Below are positions 4,624 to 5,527 of a stretch of 5,527 bases of DNA, piece by piece (the stretch's first letter is position 1; each line of letters opens with the position of its first letter). Under the pieces are notes generated by a model. The model saw only the letters and a program-made list of their open reading frames with translations. It made no database searches and had not been told where the DNA came from. A program made the position numbers and the translations under genes. This DNA is from Dehalococcoidales bacterium (GTDB lineage Bacteria; Chloroflexota; Dehalococcoidia; Dehalococcoidales; UBA2162), in contig NYYM01000018.1 of assembly GCA_002685815.1 (NCBI GenBank), forward strand, positions 39,129-44,655. The letters are read 5' to 3'.

Positions 4624-5527
4624 TAGCGGAATCTAGGTCTTTTTATCAGCACCAGGGCCGCTAATGACAGGCCTGTACTGGTTAAGGCAATAATCTGGAA
4701 TATGTCGATAATGCCGAAACCGTCAATGAGGTATCCGACCACCGGTTGCAGCAGGCTCTGACCTTCGATGCCCAGACCAAAGTAAATGCCAAAAACGGTG
4801 GCCCGCAAATAATGGGGAGTGTTATCCATTAGGTAGGGTTGGATCGTAGACTGCCTCATCTGTATGAAAAAACCGAACAGAGAGAAAACGACTATCAGGG
4901 ACAGACTGACGGGTAATATGGTCAGCAAGAACAGAAGGGGGCCGGTAGCCACGAATGCCAGGGCGATGGCGTTTCTTCTGCCCCACTTGTCGGATAGCCA
5001 GCCTCCAAACAGACTCCCGGCTATCCCGCCAGCCCTGATCACGGCCATCAACATAGCCGCGTAGGCCGGGGCAACACTGTGCTTGTCCACCATATACAGA
5101 GAAATAAAAGCCATGGCCGAACCGGCCACCAGTTGAAGGACTATTGCCAGGACGGTGATAACGGCCACTGGACCTAGCGCCTGGGCCAGGCTCAAACGAC
5201 CGCCGAGGGCGCTCCCTTCACCGTTGACCTCCGCCCCCGTTTCAACTATTTGCTCGCCTGCGCGCATACTCTCCCATTGCCTGAACTTCTTCCAGACCAC
5301 CCCGATGGCAAAAAAAGCGGGGATACACAACAGAATGTAGGCGTAACGCCAGCCAAAAGCGTTAGCGATCAGACCTCCCAAAATCGGCCCCATAGCGAAG
5401 CCGATGCTCCCGCCCAACATGTGGACGGCGATAGCCTTTCCCCTTCTGGCATCTTCGAAGTGGCTGGAAATCAATGATGCCGCCGATGGGTGATAGGCAC
5501 CGGAAAAAACCCCCATAATTACCAGGA
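4623..5527 (-). CDS. Major facilitator superfamily transporter (5' partial)
   Basis: The visible part comprises the last 301 codons of an MFS permease. The frame stays open past the internal ATG at 5516 to the window edge (CTG GTA ATT before it), so about 100 N-terminal residues and the first three or so membrane segments lie outside. Residues below count from that ATG. A Gly-rich segment GKAIAVHMLGGSIGFAMGPILGG (26-48) corresponds to the motif-C helix of the N-terminal half. A charged central loop spans about 76-105. The second half has a clear motif A, GGWLSDKWGRR (171-181, with D176 and R180), and six helices ending near the C-terminus (IKRPRFR). The substrate cannot be assigned. Sugar-phosphate/drug efflux or organic-acid transport are both possible. 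Its stop overlaps a possible ATG of a broken small cistron. Confidence 0.92.
   Translation of the reverse strand, partial: LVIMGVFSGAYHPSAASLISSHFEDARRGKAIAVHMLGGSIGFAMGPILGGLIANAFGWRYAYILLCIPAFFAIGVVWKKFRQWESMRAGEQIVETGAEVNGEGSALGGRLSLAQALGPVAVITVLAIVLQLVAGSAMAFISLYMVDKHSVAPAYAAMLMAVIRAGGIAGSLFGGWLSDKWGRRNAIALAFVATGPLLFLLTILPVSLSLIVVFSLFGFFIQMRQSTIQPYLMDNTPHYLRATVFGIYFGLGIEGQSLLQPVVGYLIDGFGIIDIFQIIALTSTGLSLAALVLIKRPRFR

Noticed and set aside
4864..5477. Plus-strand frames at 4864-5064, 5155-5340 and 5250-5477
   Set aside because: They are antisense to the MFS transporter, whose helices and motif A are clear on the minus strand.

Overview
The window is about 5.5 kb of bacterial chromosome with moderate G+C. 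Its gene types suit an anaerobic, corrinoid-using bacterium. A tiny DUF5679-type zinc-ribbon protein and a UroD-superfamily methyltransferase-like protein together make Chloroflexota, possibly Dehalococcoidia, my best guess. That placement rests on memory of family distributions, not on a marker gene. There are no rRNA, tRNA, CRISPR or transposase genes.

Layout from left to right. (1) Positions 1-875, minus: a PLP-dependent MalY/PatB-type C-S lyase/aminotransferase, cut at its C-terminus by the window edge. It is preceded by a five-codon minicistron whose stop overlaps its start. (2) 876-1280: intergenic. The right part holds a strong promoter and a roughly 140-nt leader with three consecutive hairpins. 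(3) 1281-1421, plus: a 46-residue zinc-ribbon protein (DUF5679 type) with a near-perfect Shine-Dalgarno, followed by a hairpin terminator. (4) 1555-2258, plus: a SAM-dependent methyltransferase gene with a good promoter. It is broken near its start by a 17-bp tandem duplication that shifts the frame. (5) 3562-2269, minus: a probable two-gene operon, a UroD-superfamily protein followed by an 80-residue Cys-containing basic protein. The promoter lies so close to the first start that the mRNA would be nearly leaderless. (6) 3740-4225, plus: a CvpA-family membrane protein, divergent from the UroD gene. (7) 4226-4622: a gene-poor convergent region. It holds a perfect 20-bp hairpin next to a second palindrome, a minus-strand module resembling a Trp attenuator (promoter, Shine-Dalgarno, ten-residue peptide with two adjacent Trp codons, hairpins), and a stop-interrupted small cistron. 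(8) 4623-5527, minus: an MFS transporter cut at its N-terminus by the window edge.

The genes do not form one pathway. The best candidates for unusual biology are the frameshifting tandem duplication in the methyltransferase, the structured leader of the zinc-ribbon gene, and the attenuator-like module pointing into the 3' end of cvpA.
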